From Daphnia carinata (lineage: Eukaryota; Arthropoda; Branchiopoda; Diplostraca; Daphniidae): a stretch of 64,000 nt of DNA. The notes beneath the pieces are model-generated. The model was not told the origin of the DNA, searched no databases, and saw only the letters and a list, made by a program, of their open reading frames with translations. Where the stretch lies: positions 776,239 to 840,238 of the forward strand of contig NC_081337.1 in assembly GCF_022539665.2 (NCBI RefSeq). Direction: 5' to 3'. Below, one piece after another: positions 32,732 to 43,989 of this stretch (the first letter of the stretch is position 1; every line of letters begins with the position of its first letter). A program made the translations under genes and the position numbers.

Positions 32732-35700
32732 TTATTTTACTTTTTTCTCTTGCCGATTGTCAGTTTCCAAAAGATGAGCATTTCGTTTAATGAATACAAG
32801 CATGTCAAACAATATGGGTTTTATCTTGTTTCTTTTTGCTGACAAAATGTCAACTGCCGTGCTAAATGTACGCTCAATATTAGCGGAAGAACATGGAATT
32901 CCCATGATATCCCTTGCAATTGGGGCTAAGGCTAGGAATCTATGTTGATTAAGATTCCAATATTCACATGGACTAAACTCAAGACCAAACTGACCCTTTT
33001 CATTCACAATTGGGGGTTCTTTCAGATAGTTATCAAATTCATCGAGCACTTTCGACACACCCCTTGACAAAGTTCGTGGGCGAACGAGCACGCTGGCAAG
33101 TAGAGGACGGATGGATTGTCTTGCTCGCTTATGAACAGGTGTAGCTGATGGATTTTCATTTGCTTTACGTGTTCTTTCATCTTCAGCACCACTGCCAGAG
33201 TTGTCTTCATTGTCTCCCCCTTCTTCATTACCACCTAAAATTTCAAATAATAAATTCAACCATATAAAACAGCTTACCTAAGACACAAATCTGCATAAGA
33301 CGCATGAATGTTAAAGTGGTTTTCATACCGACTGTACGATAGCGCAATCTCAGTAATTCCTTAGCAGTAGCAATGACGTCTTCTTCGTCTTCTCCGGCTG
33401 CTGTTATCCACGTTCCCTTTATTCTTGGGTCAAGCAGTGATCCTGCAATAGTTAAGAAAGTTAAAGAAATAGTATCATAACCATATCAGTGACTTCAACG
33501 TTAATACATACCCAATACAAAAAAGGTGTCTTTTGTAACCCATCCCAATCGTTTAGTGAGAGATGTGCTTAATTCTTCTGCCATGCTTTTGCAAGAAATT
33601 ATGAATTTTGCTTCGTGATTCATTTTTGGGTCCGAAGAACATTGGTTTACCAAATCCAAATAAAATGGAATTACCAATCCTACTGTTTCCGTATCCTTCT
33701 GGAAAACGTCTGTTGCAATTTTGAAGGGCTCTAGTAGGGTAACGAACTCTTTTAAACATTTCAGTTGCAGAGATGAAAGTGATCCGTGAGCTTTGCAAGC
33801 ATTCAGTTTAGACTGAAGGGTTGGGTCAATATCGATGGCGTTGAGGAAGTACTTCACCATTGAAAATTGCGAATTCCATCTAGTAAGATTCATCATTGGT
33901 ATTTTAAATCCGACGGAATCTACCAGAACCTTAGTATCTACGACACTTCGCCGAACCCCTCCTACTATCTTACACAACAAATCCAGGGCCTCCGAAACTA
34001 ATTTCTAAAAAAAATTGAGAACTGGTTAGGGGACAGCAAACAAGGAAATTGAAACAATGAACTGATACTTACATCGAGTGCCTTAAGTCCATCTTTAATG
34101 ACTAACTGTGCCTGATGAGGCAAACATCCTGCGTGAGACGAAGTGGCTGTGACAAAACCCGTCTCGTTGATTTTCCAGCTGTTTTCTTGTATCAGCTCTG
34201 CGAGGTCAATTTCTAATGCAGATACTAGATTTTCAATGACGATATCTTCATTTTGCGAACCGTCAGCTGATGACGTACACTCTAAGTATTCTGGAATCAA
34301 AACGTAATTTGGTACTTCCATCCCGGCTTCGAGTTCTAGTTCAATGAATTCATCTTCCTTGTCTTCTCTGATGAAATTTGAGAGTTGTAATTGAAATGCA
34401 GCAGTCATGTTTGACGCATTATCAGTCACAGTGCGAACAACCTGGAAATATAAATGAATCATTATGCAGAATCGTAGAAATACAAAGATAAGGTACTAAC
34501 CTTTCCATTCAGTTCCCAGTCGGAAACGACGCATTCGGACTCTGAGAGAATTGCTGCGGCTGTGTGATGTTTTGGCATCTCCTGCATGCTTAAAAAGCAG
34601 GTAAATGGAACGTAGTCGGCAGTTACTGAAGAACAAGAGACCCCCATAAATCCAGTCATGCTGTTTGATGACCAAAGATCAAGCATAATGGTAACAACAT
34701 CACAAGACTTCAGCACTGTTTTTACTACTTCCGCAGTCCTTGAGTAGATTGATGGTATGATACCATCTCTCATTTTTTCATAGCTCGGAATTTGATATGT
34801 AGGTGCGAGAAATGAGATCAGCTTCCGAAATCCCTCTCGTTGCACTATTGTTAAAGGCAAATTGTCTGAAACAATCATTTCGCCTAAAAGAGTGTCAATT
34901 TTCTTTTGAGTATCTTTTGGTATTTTTGGTGTTGCTATGAAATTCTTCATGGAAGACTGGTTTGTTAGGTTTGGTTTCCCTCCTCCTTTTACTTTGTTAT
35001 AATCTTCTTCGTGGCATCTTCTTAAATGTCGGATGAAATTGGAAAAGGAATCTGCATGTCCGTGGTGATATTTCCCGTTGTTGCAATACTTACATTGCGC
35101 GAAGACCTTTCCGCTTGCGTAATCAGTATGCCAGTTCTTCCAGCAATTAGTTCTCCAGAGAGGCCACTTCGTTTGATCAAAGGTTGGCGTTTTCACAGCG
35201 TTTTTTGGTAGTTCTACTGGGATGGATCTTACTCCCTTGTCCAGAACATCTTCGTCTTCAGATGACAATCTATCTCCATCAGGAGCACTTGCCTCCCCTT
35301 CATATTGGGTTTCTGTAATAGTGTCTTCTTCCTCCTCTTCGTACAATAATCCCACATAGCACATCTCAGCCGTCGGATGTCCGATCCATGGCCGAATGTC
35401 CGTGTCTTCTATGGGCTGGCCCACGGATGTCCTTCGGCTAGTCTGGTTGGATGTCCGATGGATGTGCAAAAATGATGTCCTAACAACATCCCTCGAGCAG
35501 ACAAGAAGATCTTCAACAAATTTTTTTGAATATATTGAAAATAAAAATATTTTTAATAAATTTTTACTAAGTAGTTGCATTTAACTCTAGAACCGTACAT
35601 ACCTTTTTTTGTTGTAGTGTGTAGGGAACACACAACCCTGAATGAAAGTGACGGCATACAAACAGAATTATTTAAAAGATCCAATCTATTTTCGTCAACT

Positions 35701-38700
35701 TGTAATAAAAAAAAAAGGTGAGGCAGTACGAGGGGGACATAGCCAACTGTCGTTTGCTCATTATGGACGGAAACATCGAATTAACAACCATGGACTACAT
35801 CCTTGACCTCTGCCGCTCTACCAGAGTTCCAGGTAAGACCCCAAACAAGTTTCTGGTAAAACTACTTTACATTTAAAAAAAAGAGAAACATTACAGCTCA
35901 CTCAACGATTTAAATTTAAGCAATGGACGGAGGTGACATTGTGGAACGGAATGATGGATAAAGAGATTCACAGTTGCAACTGTTTGTAGCCCAAATATTT
36001 GAGGGTGAGGCACACATTTTCAGATGTAAATCTGGCTGCCGTGTGATTGCATCTGAACAACTAGATTGCTGTTGGCTTTCTTGCGTTCCACTGTCCTCTT
36101 GGCGTCCTATTTAGAATAGTTTGCTTGGTTTAGAATTATTTCATGGTGAATTGCATGATGAGAACTTACGAAGTAGAAACTGGCTGTGGCAGCCATTCCG
36201 ATGAACATGGCGATTACGGCAAACGCGTACGACCAAGAGAGGTAGTTGAAATTTGGGTAGAGCATCCAGTCACGTCTCCAACATTGTCCACCAAAGACAG
36301 CCACCAACAGGAAGAGGCAAAAGGATTTCAAACCATTCATTAGTGCACAGGCAGACAGGATCTGCCACTGGTATCGGAATGTGAAGTTGAGCGGCCAACG
36401 AACAAGAAGCATTGTTGAGGCAATGTGGGCAGAGCAGGAAAATATCAAGGCCAGCGTCATAAAAGCCTGCACTGCCATCAGCCAACCTTTGGAGAGCAAA
36501 TGAAAGAGTTGTGAAGTAGCCGGCAAAGGAAAGTGTGACTCTAAATTTACCTGGCAGCAACCATTCCCAAATCACAAAGTATGTCTTGCTGAAGACATAG
36601 TGGCAACCATCAACGAGGTCATCAAATTGGTAGTTTGGGTAACGGAATCTGCTAAAACAAAACTCCCAGAGACCCATGTTCTTGAACGGGCTGTATGTGT
36701 CTTGCCAAGAGACCAGCCAATGTGGACTGTAAACAAAGGGTAAATTGGCATATGAATGTTTGACAGAGAATTGGTTGGGATTACCTGGCAAATGACATAA
36801 CCAACAGCATAAGTGATATAAAAGACAGAATGGATCCCAACATCAGTAAACCTGTTAACGAAATAATTTCATTCACGTCATGTTGACAGTTACAGGCGCA
36901 AATCCCACTTGTCGTATTTGTGAAAAACACATATAATACATGGTATTTAGAAAAATAATGGCCGCCTTTTTCCCCTATATATTAAATCAGCATTGTCAGA
37001 TAACTTAAATGGCAGTGATATGTTCCAGCAGTTTATTAAATTTAAATTTACTTGAAATTACTATTTAATATGTAACGTAAAAACATCTACTTAAATTTCA
37101 ACAGTGTTTTTATATAAGATAACTGTTTTATTAATAATAATTATTTGATAAGCAATTTTAGGAGAAGATACCATTTACCTGTGTTTAGGGAATGAACACC
37201 AAAAGCAAAAAAAATGGTAGTTCCGACTTCTTTCGAATGGGGATCTAGCGATTCAGGCATTCGTTTGGTAGCTGCCTTTGAGTCATGTGCTTTGTATGGT
37301 GTGGTTTGAATTTTTTGAAAATTAGCAGAACTTGGATTTTAAAGTGTGCATGAAAGACTTGCGAAACGTGTTCATCGCGCTGCCCAGCTGCCTTGCCGTA
37401 CCCGCCCAGTTGGATTACCGAACCTGCCCAGTTGGCTTACCGGTCCTGCCCAGCTGCCTTGCCGTACCCGCCCAGTTGGCTTACCGGTCCTGCCCAGCTG
37501 CCTGGCTCTTCCAGCTCCCCTGCTGCCATCATTCTGTGGATAAATGGATTCCCAAAACGTAAGTTAATCTTAACCGGAATTTACCTTTTCAATATATTTT
37601 TCCATTTGAATTCCCGATTCCTTTTTTTACAATCGCCTCTTTAAGTTCGGCTTTTTCAGTTATTCCATTCCGTCGTCGCAAAAATTTTTTTCTCGCAATT
37701 GGAGCTTTTTTTTGCAGGGTATTTATTTTCCTTGTCCAAGTTTATACTTTCTTATAGACATTTTTTCTAACGCTAACTTTTTGAGCTTACCGTTATGAGT
37801 AACAATGGAATTTTACCGAGCTCTCGAACAAAGAGGCGTCGGATTCAGAAAGATTTACAACAACTTCGTTTAAGTTTAGTTAATGTTGAGGATATTGAAG
37901 TAGTAAGGGAGTCGTCGGACGAAGAGCGTTTTCCAAACGGCAATAATGGCATAGATTTTACTGAGGAAGAACACGCTGAAAATCTTTTCAGTGGTTTCGA
38001 CGACGAGGTGTTAGCTTCTACTGAAGACGCATTTTCTATCGATAGCGATGTTTTTCCGGTTTCTTCTGAATCTGAATCTGAATCGACAGTTGACAGGGAC
38101 GATGGTGCACAACCTGATGAAAGTGATTACGATGAGGAACACAACGGGTCGCATAATTTACGCCATTTGCTTGCTTTATGGGCAGTTACATGGGGGGTTC
38201 ATCAAAACGCAATTGATGCATTGCTAGCCATACTCCGTTTATTTCAATGGGGATTAGATTTACCAAAAACCTGCCGAACCCTTCTGAAAACGCCTCGCAA
38301 TGTCGACGTAAAATCACTTTCTCCCGGCAAGTATTACCACCATGGAATTTTAAAAGGTCTGGAATCAGTTTTAAACGTTATGCCGGCTTGTAGTGCTCTT
38401 GATCACGTCGACATTTTTGTTAATATTGATGGTCTCCCCATTTCCAAAAGCAGCGGTGGACAGTTTTGGCCAATTTTAGGCATCATCACCAATGCTAAAT
38501 CTAGAAAAGTATTTCTTATTGGACTTTACCATGGTGATGCCAAACCTGATTCCACAGAAGAATACCTTACAGACTTTATTTTGGAAGCTAAGGCTTTAAG
38601 TGAAAGTGGTTTTATTTTTCATGGCCGGCGCTTATCATTCAGAATATCCGCATTCGTATGCGACGCGCCTGCGCGTTCGTTCATTTTGAATACTAAAGGC

Positions 38701-41700
38701 CACACAGGTTATTTCGGTTGTGGGAGATGTATCCAACAAGGGGAATTTGAAGGTAGGGTAGTTTTCTTGGAAAGAAATTCGACTCTAAGAACTGATTACT
38801 CCTTTAGAAACCGCATTTATGAGGAGCATCACCATGGTGATAGTATTCTTGAGAACTTAGATTACCTTGATATGGCGAGGGATTTCCCAGGTGATCCAAT
38901 GCACTTAATTGATTTAGGGGTGACGAGAAAGCTTTTATTGACGTGGATTAGAGGTCCACTCCCAAGAAGACTTCACAAAAGTTTAATAGACTCCATAAGC
39001 TCCCGCCTGGAAACTTTAAGCAAATTTATTCCAAGAGAATTCGCACGGCGTACGAGATCATTGAAGTTTGTTGATCGCTTCAAGGCTACAGAATTTGGAT
39101 TATTTAATAGCTGTGTTGGTCCTGTGGTTCTTTTGGGGATTTTGCCCAATCGATTGTATAATAACTTTATCGTTTTTCATGTTGCAGTGCGAATTCTGTC
39201 ATCATTCGCGTATTGCATAACGCACAATGATTATGCAAGGGAATTATTAGATTTATTTGTTAGGGAGTGTGAATCAATTTATGGCACATACTTCTTGTCC
39301 TTCAATGTCCATTCTTTGATTCACACTTGTGATGATGTTTTGCGTTTTGGTGCTTTGCCAAACTATTCAGCCTACGCTTTCGAAAATTATCTTTTTTCTT
39401 TAAAGAATCTTTTGCGCAAGTCCAATCAGGCATTGCAACAGGTAGTTAAACGTATTCTGGAAATAGGACAATTCCAGAATGCGTGTTACAATGCAAAATC
39501 ATCTAAAACTGGACGTTTTTTTAAACAACATGATAGTGGTCCTTTAATTCCCCACCTCGTATTTTCCAAGCAATTTAAGGAAATGCAATTGGGTCCCTGG
39601 TTTCTAAGTTGTAAGGGACCTGATCATTGTGTTTATCTTGATTCTTCTATTGTTTTGGTCGAAAACATCATTCGCGGCAAGAATGGTGATTTCATTATTG
39701 GCAGGCGTTTTCAAGTAAAACGTTCACTCTTCTCTTATCCTCTACCGTCGTCGTCGTACGAAATATATACGGTGGGAGCTATATCAGAATTACTTGAAGC
39801 GTGGCCAGTGGCTGAAATTAAATGCAAGGCGGTCATGTTGCCAACTTTTTCGGGAAACAGTTGCGCAATGGACGGTACGTTTTCGGTTTTTCCTCTTTTG
39901 ATGGAGGCACACACTTAGGGAGTGAAGCAATTGGGGTGAAGGGGGGAGTAATGAACTTTATTCTGATTTTACTTTTCTTTTATTTAGTCTAAACTTTTTT
40001 ATTTTTCCCTTTTTATTGCGCAATACTCTCTAATTAGACCGGTGTAACGATACACATCCACTAGGAGTAGAATAAATGTACGATGTTGCAAAAAATAGGG
40101 GTGGTGCTATAAGCTGGTGAGCTACACCGTCTTTTTTTTGTTTTGTTTTTTATTGTGGAATAGCACCATTTCTTATTATTGGAAGGGCCGGACGACGATC
40201 CATGGGTGCAATCAGTTCCTATTTCATGGTACGACAATGGATTCTGCTGGTGGCCTCCTAAGTCCAAGTCTAAGGATGTGTCCCGCTTTATAAACTTAGG
40301 CTACGAACCTAACAAGAAAACTTGGGAGTCTTATCCAGCTAGGGTCAGGAAAACCTACGGTATTTTTTTATATTTTTTATCTCTACTTTTCGTTAATTTT
40401 GATAAAAATTAGCAACATATGCTGAAGCTAGAAGACATGAAAATAAAGTAGTACAAAATGAGGACATCGCAACAACAGAAGATGAAAAGGACAGGAGAAT
40501 CAGGAGAACTAGGAAGATCAAACTCCCGTTCGACAACAGTGTTTCGAATTCAACAGTGTTGTGTTGAAGTCAAGATATAGGGAAATTGTGTCTTCTTCGG
40601 ATGACGACAGTTGTCCTATTCCTCCAGTTCCTCCACGTAAAATAATTTTAAGTAGGTTTATTAATCTTTACTTTCAATCAATTCTGCGTTAATTCAATGT
40701 ATTATTTTTTTTTAGATAGATTGAGCGTTGCTGGAAGCCCGGCCAATAAAAGTGGGAATGGTGGGAATGCACTACCAACGTGCTCCGAGCTTATGCTTCC
40801 CCATTCAAATCCCGATGCGCAATCAGATGATAGTATTGACCATTATTCACCTGCAGGTAATATTTCGTTTGATTTATAGTAATTTTATTAATAACAACTA
40901 TTAATAATACACTGTTTTCCTTTTCAAATGAAAGGCACATCCAAGTCCATTACATGTACAGCTCCACCTGTTTCTGTAGTTCCAATAAGAAGCTCCACTA
41001 CGACTAAAAGGAGTAGCTTTGTCGAGATCAGAAATGGAGGTAAGCTTTAAAGTTTAGATTTTTATTAATTTCATTTATATATTTTTAATATACTTTTAGA
41101 ATCCCGCGACGAGTTTCTTCAGCGTGGCATTATAACCATTGGCCATGGCACACGCGACAACAACGCCATCAGTGCAGCTTTACTGGAACGTCTCGATCGT
41201 ATTGAGACTGCGTTTGTCGCCATGAGAAAGTCAGATGGAGATGCCGACGAGGATTTCATGCAAATGCTGCCCCTCAACTCTATGGATGATTTTTACATAT
41301 TCAACGACGATTTGAAAAGCAAATCAATGTCACAACGTTTGGTAATTTTTTTTAAATTATTAAAATTTGAATTAAATTAAACTTCAGGTGTTGTCTGTTT
41401 GTTTGTTTTTTAAATGTTTTCTAGAAAACACACCTGATCGCAATAGGGGGAAACACCCCAAGAACAATTGTTAGATCGATCGCCCGGCGGCTTATGACCA
41501 ACGAACTAGGCAAATCTTTCAGCTGGTTTGGACATCGTAATAACAAAAAGCTAGCCGATACCAACATCGGAAAAGTGATAATTGGTATTTATTTTAAATA
41601 TTCATGTTATCCGTTTCATTCGTTTATAATACGTATTGATCTTTCAGCTGCATCGGTACGTAACACGCCATTGATTACAGAGGCAGATGTTAAATCAGCC

Positions 41701-42494
41701 ATGATTGACATGCTGCGACACTGTAAAGACAAACCTCGCACGGTCCCTGTCCTATGAGTCCCATCATCATTCCATTCATCATCCATTCACAAAGAAAAAC
41801 ATTGTTTTTTTTTTATGTTTCTCGTCTATATTCACAGTCAGTCACAGTCACACAGATACAGTCAGCCCGAATAATGTTGAAGCAATGTTTTGTTTTTGTT
41901 TTTGTAGTCAGACAAATGATTTCTTTATGAATCTGTTTTCCTTTTTTTGTTTTTGATCTGCATATGGTTGTGCAACACAAGGTTTCTCATGTTCATTAAT
42001 CTGGTCATGTTTCAATACAAAGATCAAAAAATAACAACAGTCTTTTCTATTTCACGATTTTATTTTATTAATCAATAAAACGAATGAATATGCAGATATC
42101 CCTTACATGTCCAAATTATAGCCGTAAGAAGTCCGGTCAGATATCCTTCGGATGTCTGACGGCGCTGTTTTGGGCGGTCAAAACCAACAAAAAAAACATC
42201 CGTCGGACATCCAAATCGGATTTCGGGCTGTCCGACGGATGTCAACAGGATGTACCTTATATCCGACCTCAACATCTAGCGGACATCCCACGGCCAGACT
42301 TGTGCTATGTGGGATGGATCCTGAATGGAAGGGGCTATTGCACGGTTACATTCTCTAACTTGCGATGCACCTCTTGATGCCCCTCTTGATCCAGCTCTTG
42401 ATCCAGCTCTTGATCCAGCTCTTGATCCACCTCTTGATCCACCTCGTGATCCTCTTGAAGCACCACGCTTGCTGCCACTACCTGGTCCACCCAT
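32732..42494 (-). CDS. hAT transposase, interrupted by the nested element
   Basis: Minus-strand exons: 42494-42314 (Met, then RGASRGS-type repeats), [insertion 42313-35351], 35348-34501, 34441-34073, 34004-33512, 33442-33329, 33234-32732. Phases agree throughout, including across the insertion. A BED-type finger lies in the second part (CKYCNNG...FIRHLRRCH). Core motifs include VTIMLDLWSS and VTDNASNM (catalytic Asps) and NLTRWNSQ. The C-terminal dimerisation segment has SSANIERTFSTA. Apart from the insertion I see no stop or shift. With the insert present, transcripts need to splice around 7 kb of foreign DNA. Confidence 0.85.
36061..37260 (-). CDS. claudin-superfamily four-TM protein (pasiflora-like)
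   Basis: Complete five-exon gene: 37260-37179, 36851-36785, 36726-36551, 36486-36170, 36123-36061; 705 nt, 234 residues, all GT-AG and in phase. TM1 lies near residues 30-48. The first extracellular loop has the family signature W...MGLWEFCF...DGCHYVF (W-GLW-C-C). EWLLPGWLMAVQAFMTL leads into TM2; TM3 and TM4 follow, then a short basic tail. Drosophila pasiflora proteins of this kind act in septate junctions. The gene lies wholly inside a DNA transposon, divergent from the transposase with a promoter region between them. No lesion is visible. Confidence 0.8.
37378..37515 (+). repeat. minisatellite of GCCCAGCTGCCTTGCCGTAC type
   Basis: Roughly six units of 20-22 bp (CTGCCCAG followed by CTGCC or TTGGC, ending in CCGTAC/CCGGTC/CCGAAC). 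It falls between the divergent claudin-like and transposase genes; a short related piece occurs near 62010-62040. Confidence 0.7.
37795..39918 (+). CDS. transposase of the DUF4806-associated family
   Basis: 707 residues in one uninterrupted frame from ATG 37795. An acidic N-terminus is followed by the core seen in proteins usually annotated as transposase domain-containing: LPKTCRTLLKTPR, FVNIDGLPISKSS with GQFWPILG, VCDAPARSF then GHTGYFGCGRC, DFPGDPMHLIDLGVTRKLL, and a C-terminal NVHSLIHTCDD motif. Conserved Asps in NIDG and CDAPAR are plausible catalytic residues. The intact frame suggests recent activity. Divergent from the claudin-like gene and followed by the DUF4806 gene in the same orientation. 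Confidence 0.8.
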   Translation: MSNNGILPSSRTKRRRIQKDLQQLRLSLVNVEDIEVVRESSDEERFPNGNNGIDFTEEEHAENLFSGFDDEVLASTEDAFSIDSDVFPVSSESESESTVDRDDGAQPDESDYDEEHNGSHNLRHLLALWAVTWGVHQNAIDALLAILRLFQWGLDLPKTCRTLLKTPRNVDVKSLSPGKYYHHGILKGLESVLNVMPACSALDHVDIFVNIDGLPISKSSGGQFWPILGIITNAKSRKVFLIGLYHGDAKPDSTEEYLTDFILEAKALSESGFIFHGRRLSFRISAFVCDAPARSFILNTKGHTGYFGCGRCIQQGEFEGRVVFLERNSTLRTDYSFRNRIYEEHHHGDSILENLDYLDMARDFPGDPMHLIDLGVTRKLLLTWIRGPLPRRLHKSLIDSISSRLETLSKFIPREFARRTRSLKFVDRFKATEFGLFNSCVGPVVLLGILPNRLYNNFIVFHVAVRILSSFAYCITHNDYARELLDLFVRECESIYGTYFLSFNVHSLIHTCDDVLRFGALPNYSAYAFENYLFSLKNLLRKSNQALQQVVKRILEIGQFQNACYNAKSSKTGRFFKQHDSGPLIPHLVFSKQFKEMQLGPWFLSCKGPDHCVYLDSSIVLVENIIRGKNGDFIIGRRFQVKRSLFSYPLPSSSYEIYTVGAISELLEAWPVAEIKCKAVMLPTFSGNSCAMDGTFSVFPLLMEAHT
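40155..41757 (+). CDS. DUF4806-type accessory protein of the same transposon
   Basis: Exon chain from about 40155: SWYDNGFCWWPP...RVRKTY (ends near 40359), TYAEARRHENKVV (from 40413), RLSVAGSP, GTSKSITC, ESRDEFLQR...MLPLNSMDDFYIF, KTHLIAIGGNTPRTIVRSIARRLM, and a last exon ending at 41757. The C-terminal half matches DUF4806 (LPL-x-S, then GG...VR-I-R-LM...W-G). Near 40560 the frame ends at TGA while a downstream frame (RYREIVSSSDDD) continues, so a small frameshift or unrecognised splice exists there. The first exon is not identified. Such proteins commonly neighbour this transposase family; their role is unknown. Confidence 0.6.
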
Positions 42495-42544
42495 GTTTAA
42501 TCATCTAAGAATGAAACCTGATAAATATGAGGACTTAAATCTTA

Positions 42545-43180
42545 TACAAAGATAAGATCAGAAATGCAAACCCTATGTATCCGTGGGATGTTAGAATGAG
42601 GACCCACAAACTCACTCGAAGACTTTTGCTGTCTTAAATGTGACACTTGACAGTGGCTGTCTGTGGCTATGGTACAAATTAGAGGCAAAGTCAGCAAAAA
42701 CTGGAAATAGAATATATGGGAGAGTCAACCAATTAGGCGCAAACAAAAATTGCAAGAAACTTACCGATCAGAATTGGCAGGTATCTGTAGAATGATAGAA
42801 AGAGGATGACAGAACAATACCCTCACTTGAGGACTTCTTGCTGCCTTCCCGGGGCCAAATGATAGTGACTATTTAGAGCCTAATTAGAGGCAAAGCCAAG
42901 TAAGAAGACAGCTTGTCAACCGTCACTTCAGCAACAACTAGAAGTAAAATATTTTCCATAGAAGACAATAAGGTATATGCGAACAAATGTAGCAAATAAG
43001 TAACTTACCAATCAGAAAGGGAAGGTATCTGTAGGACGTGGAATGATGAGATAAAATTAGGATGATAAGTTGATAACACGATATATTAGCTGAGAACTGT
43101 TGTTGTCATGCGTGTGACAAATGGGCAATGACTGCTAGTGACGATGAACGACGAAATTTACCCCACTGGCTACTTAATAG
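42545..43180 (+). repeat. three diverged ~235-bp tandem units in hAT-2
   Basis: Units share AACTTACC(G/A)ATCAGAA, GGTATCTGTAG(A/G)A and (C/T)TTGCTG(C/T)CTT anchors and the TTAGAGGCAAAG(T/C)CA block. They lie upstream of the transposase Met, inside the 5' leader of the element. Confidence 0.6.
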
Positions 43181-43439
43181 GCCTATAACTATGGCCCCTA
43201 AAACATCGGAAAACGTGCGAATCGCTCATGTCACTAGCGACATCTGCAAAGCAATTTTTGGAAGTAATGATTTGGATTTGATTTGGATTTTTCACGATAT
43301 TTCAAATCAAATCCAAATCCAAAGCATCATTATAAAAAATTTTTGAAATCCAAATCAAATCAGCAAAATGATTTGATTTGATTTGGATTTGATTTGAATT
43401 GCGGGCAAAAATCCAATACACTGTAACTTGTGCAAGGGT

Positions 43440-43750
43440 TTGCTTACTACCCCGACTGGAAGATGCCAAAACTGGCGCGGCGCTTACAAAATTAAAATAT
43501 TTTTACGCGTGTTACGCTAATAACGACTTTATATTACTCAAACATATTATTTCTACCTAAAACAAGCAATTATCCTCATTGTTATTAGAATGGTTTGAGT
43601 AATATAAGTCGTTGTTGGTTGTTGCGGTGTGAAAATAATACACAATATCAATTTTATGTTACTCAAACATATTATTTATACCTAAAACACGCAATCATTC
43701 TAATTGTTATTAGAATTACATTCATTATATTTGCTCCAGTAAGAAATGGA
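43440..43750 (+). repeat. two ~100-bp direct repeats with inverted ends
   Basis: TACTCAAACATATTATTT(C/A)TACC...GTTATTAGAAT occurs near 43533 and 43671; an inverted GTTTGAGTAATATAA lies between them at about 43594. It could be a small MITE duplication. Confidence 0.55.
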
Positions 43751-43989
43751 AAGATAATAGTTAATAGTAATAATAACTAAGTTAAGTAAGTAGAATAAAA
43801 CAAAATAATTACTGTGTACTTATATTTTATTCAAATAAAGTTATTCATTTAAAAAATTATATACTTATTTGGCTAGAATGAGTTAAGTTGTATTTAGAAA
43901 ATTAAATAGGAATCTGGCCGATAGATGGCCATAGCTGTAAAAAAGAAAAAAAGGCCGAAATTTTCTTGTTTTTTGGAGGGGGGTAAAAC

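Larger units (their letters stand above)
35351..42313 (+). mobile_element. 6.96-kb TIR transposon carrying three genes
   Basis: Inverted termini CCCACATAGCACA at 35351 and 42313, flanked by AT on each side. Both subterminal regions are full of GGATGTCCG/CGGACATCC motifs. It holds a claudin-like gene (minus), a DUF4806-partnered transposase (plus) and a DUF4806 protein (plus). Removing it with one AT restores the hAT codons (QDP|LLYEEEEED). The superfamily is uncertain; an AT duplication is compatible with ISL2EU/PIF-like or CMC-type elements. Confidence 0.88.
32534..43423 (-). mobile_element. second hAT transposon, 10.9 kb including a 7-kb insert
   Basis: TIR CAGTGTATTGGATTT at both ends and an 8-bp duplication 10.9 kb apart. 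Subterminal arrays of AAATCCAAATCAAATC occur at 32560-32745 and, inverted, at 43265-43420. Without the nested 6.96-kb element the hAT is about 3.9 kb and encodes one minus-strand transposase. Confidence 0.92.

Noticed and set aside
35351-35580. N-terminal 76 residues of the long minus frame ending at 34462
   Set aside because: This part lies in the terminus of the inserted element; the true hAT N-terminus is at 42494-42314.
35763-35832. Possible plus-strand exon (ATGGACGG... with donor GGTAAG)
   Set aside because: No downstream exon in phase could be found; too short alone.
37378-37515. Repeat array considered as CRISPR
   Set aside because: Contiguous degenerate 20-22 bp units without unique spacers in a eukaryotic context: a minisatellite.
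42276-42313. C-terminal end of the RGS-repeat minus frame
   Set aside because: Read-through from hAT-2 into the inserted element; chimeric.
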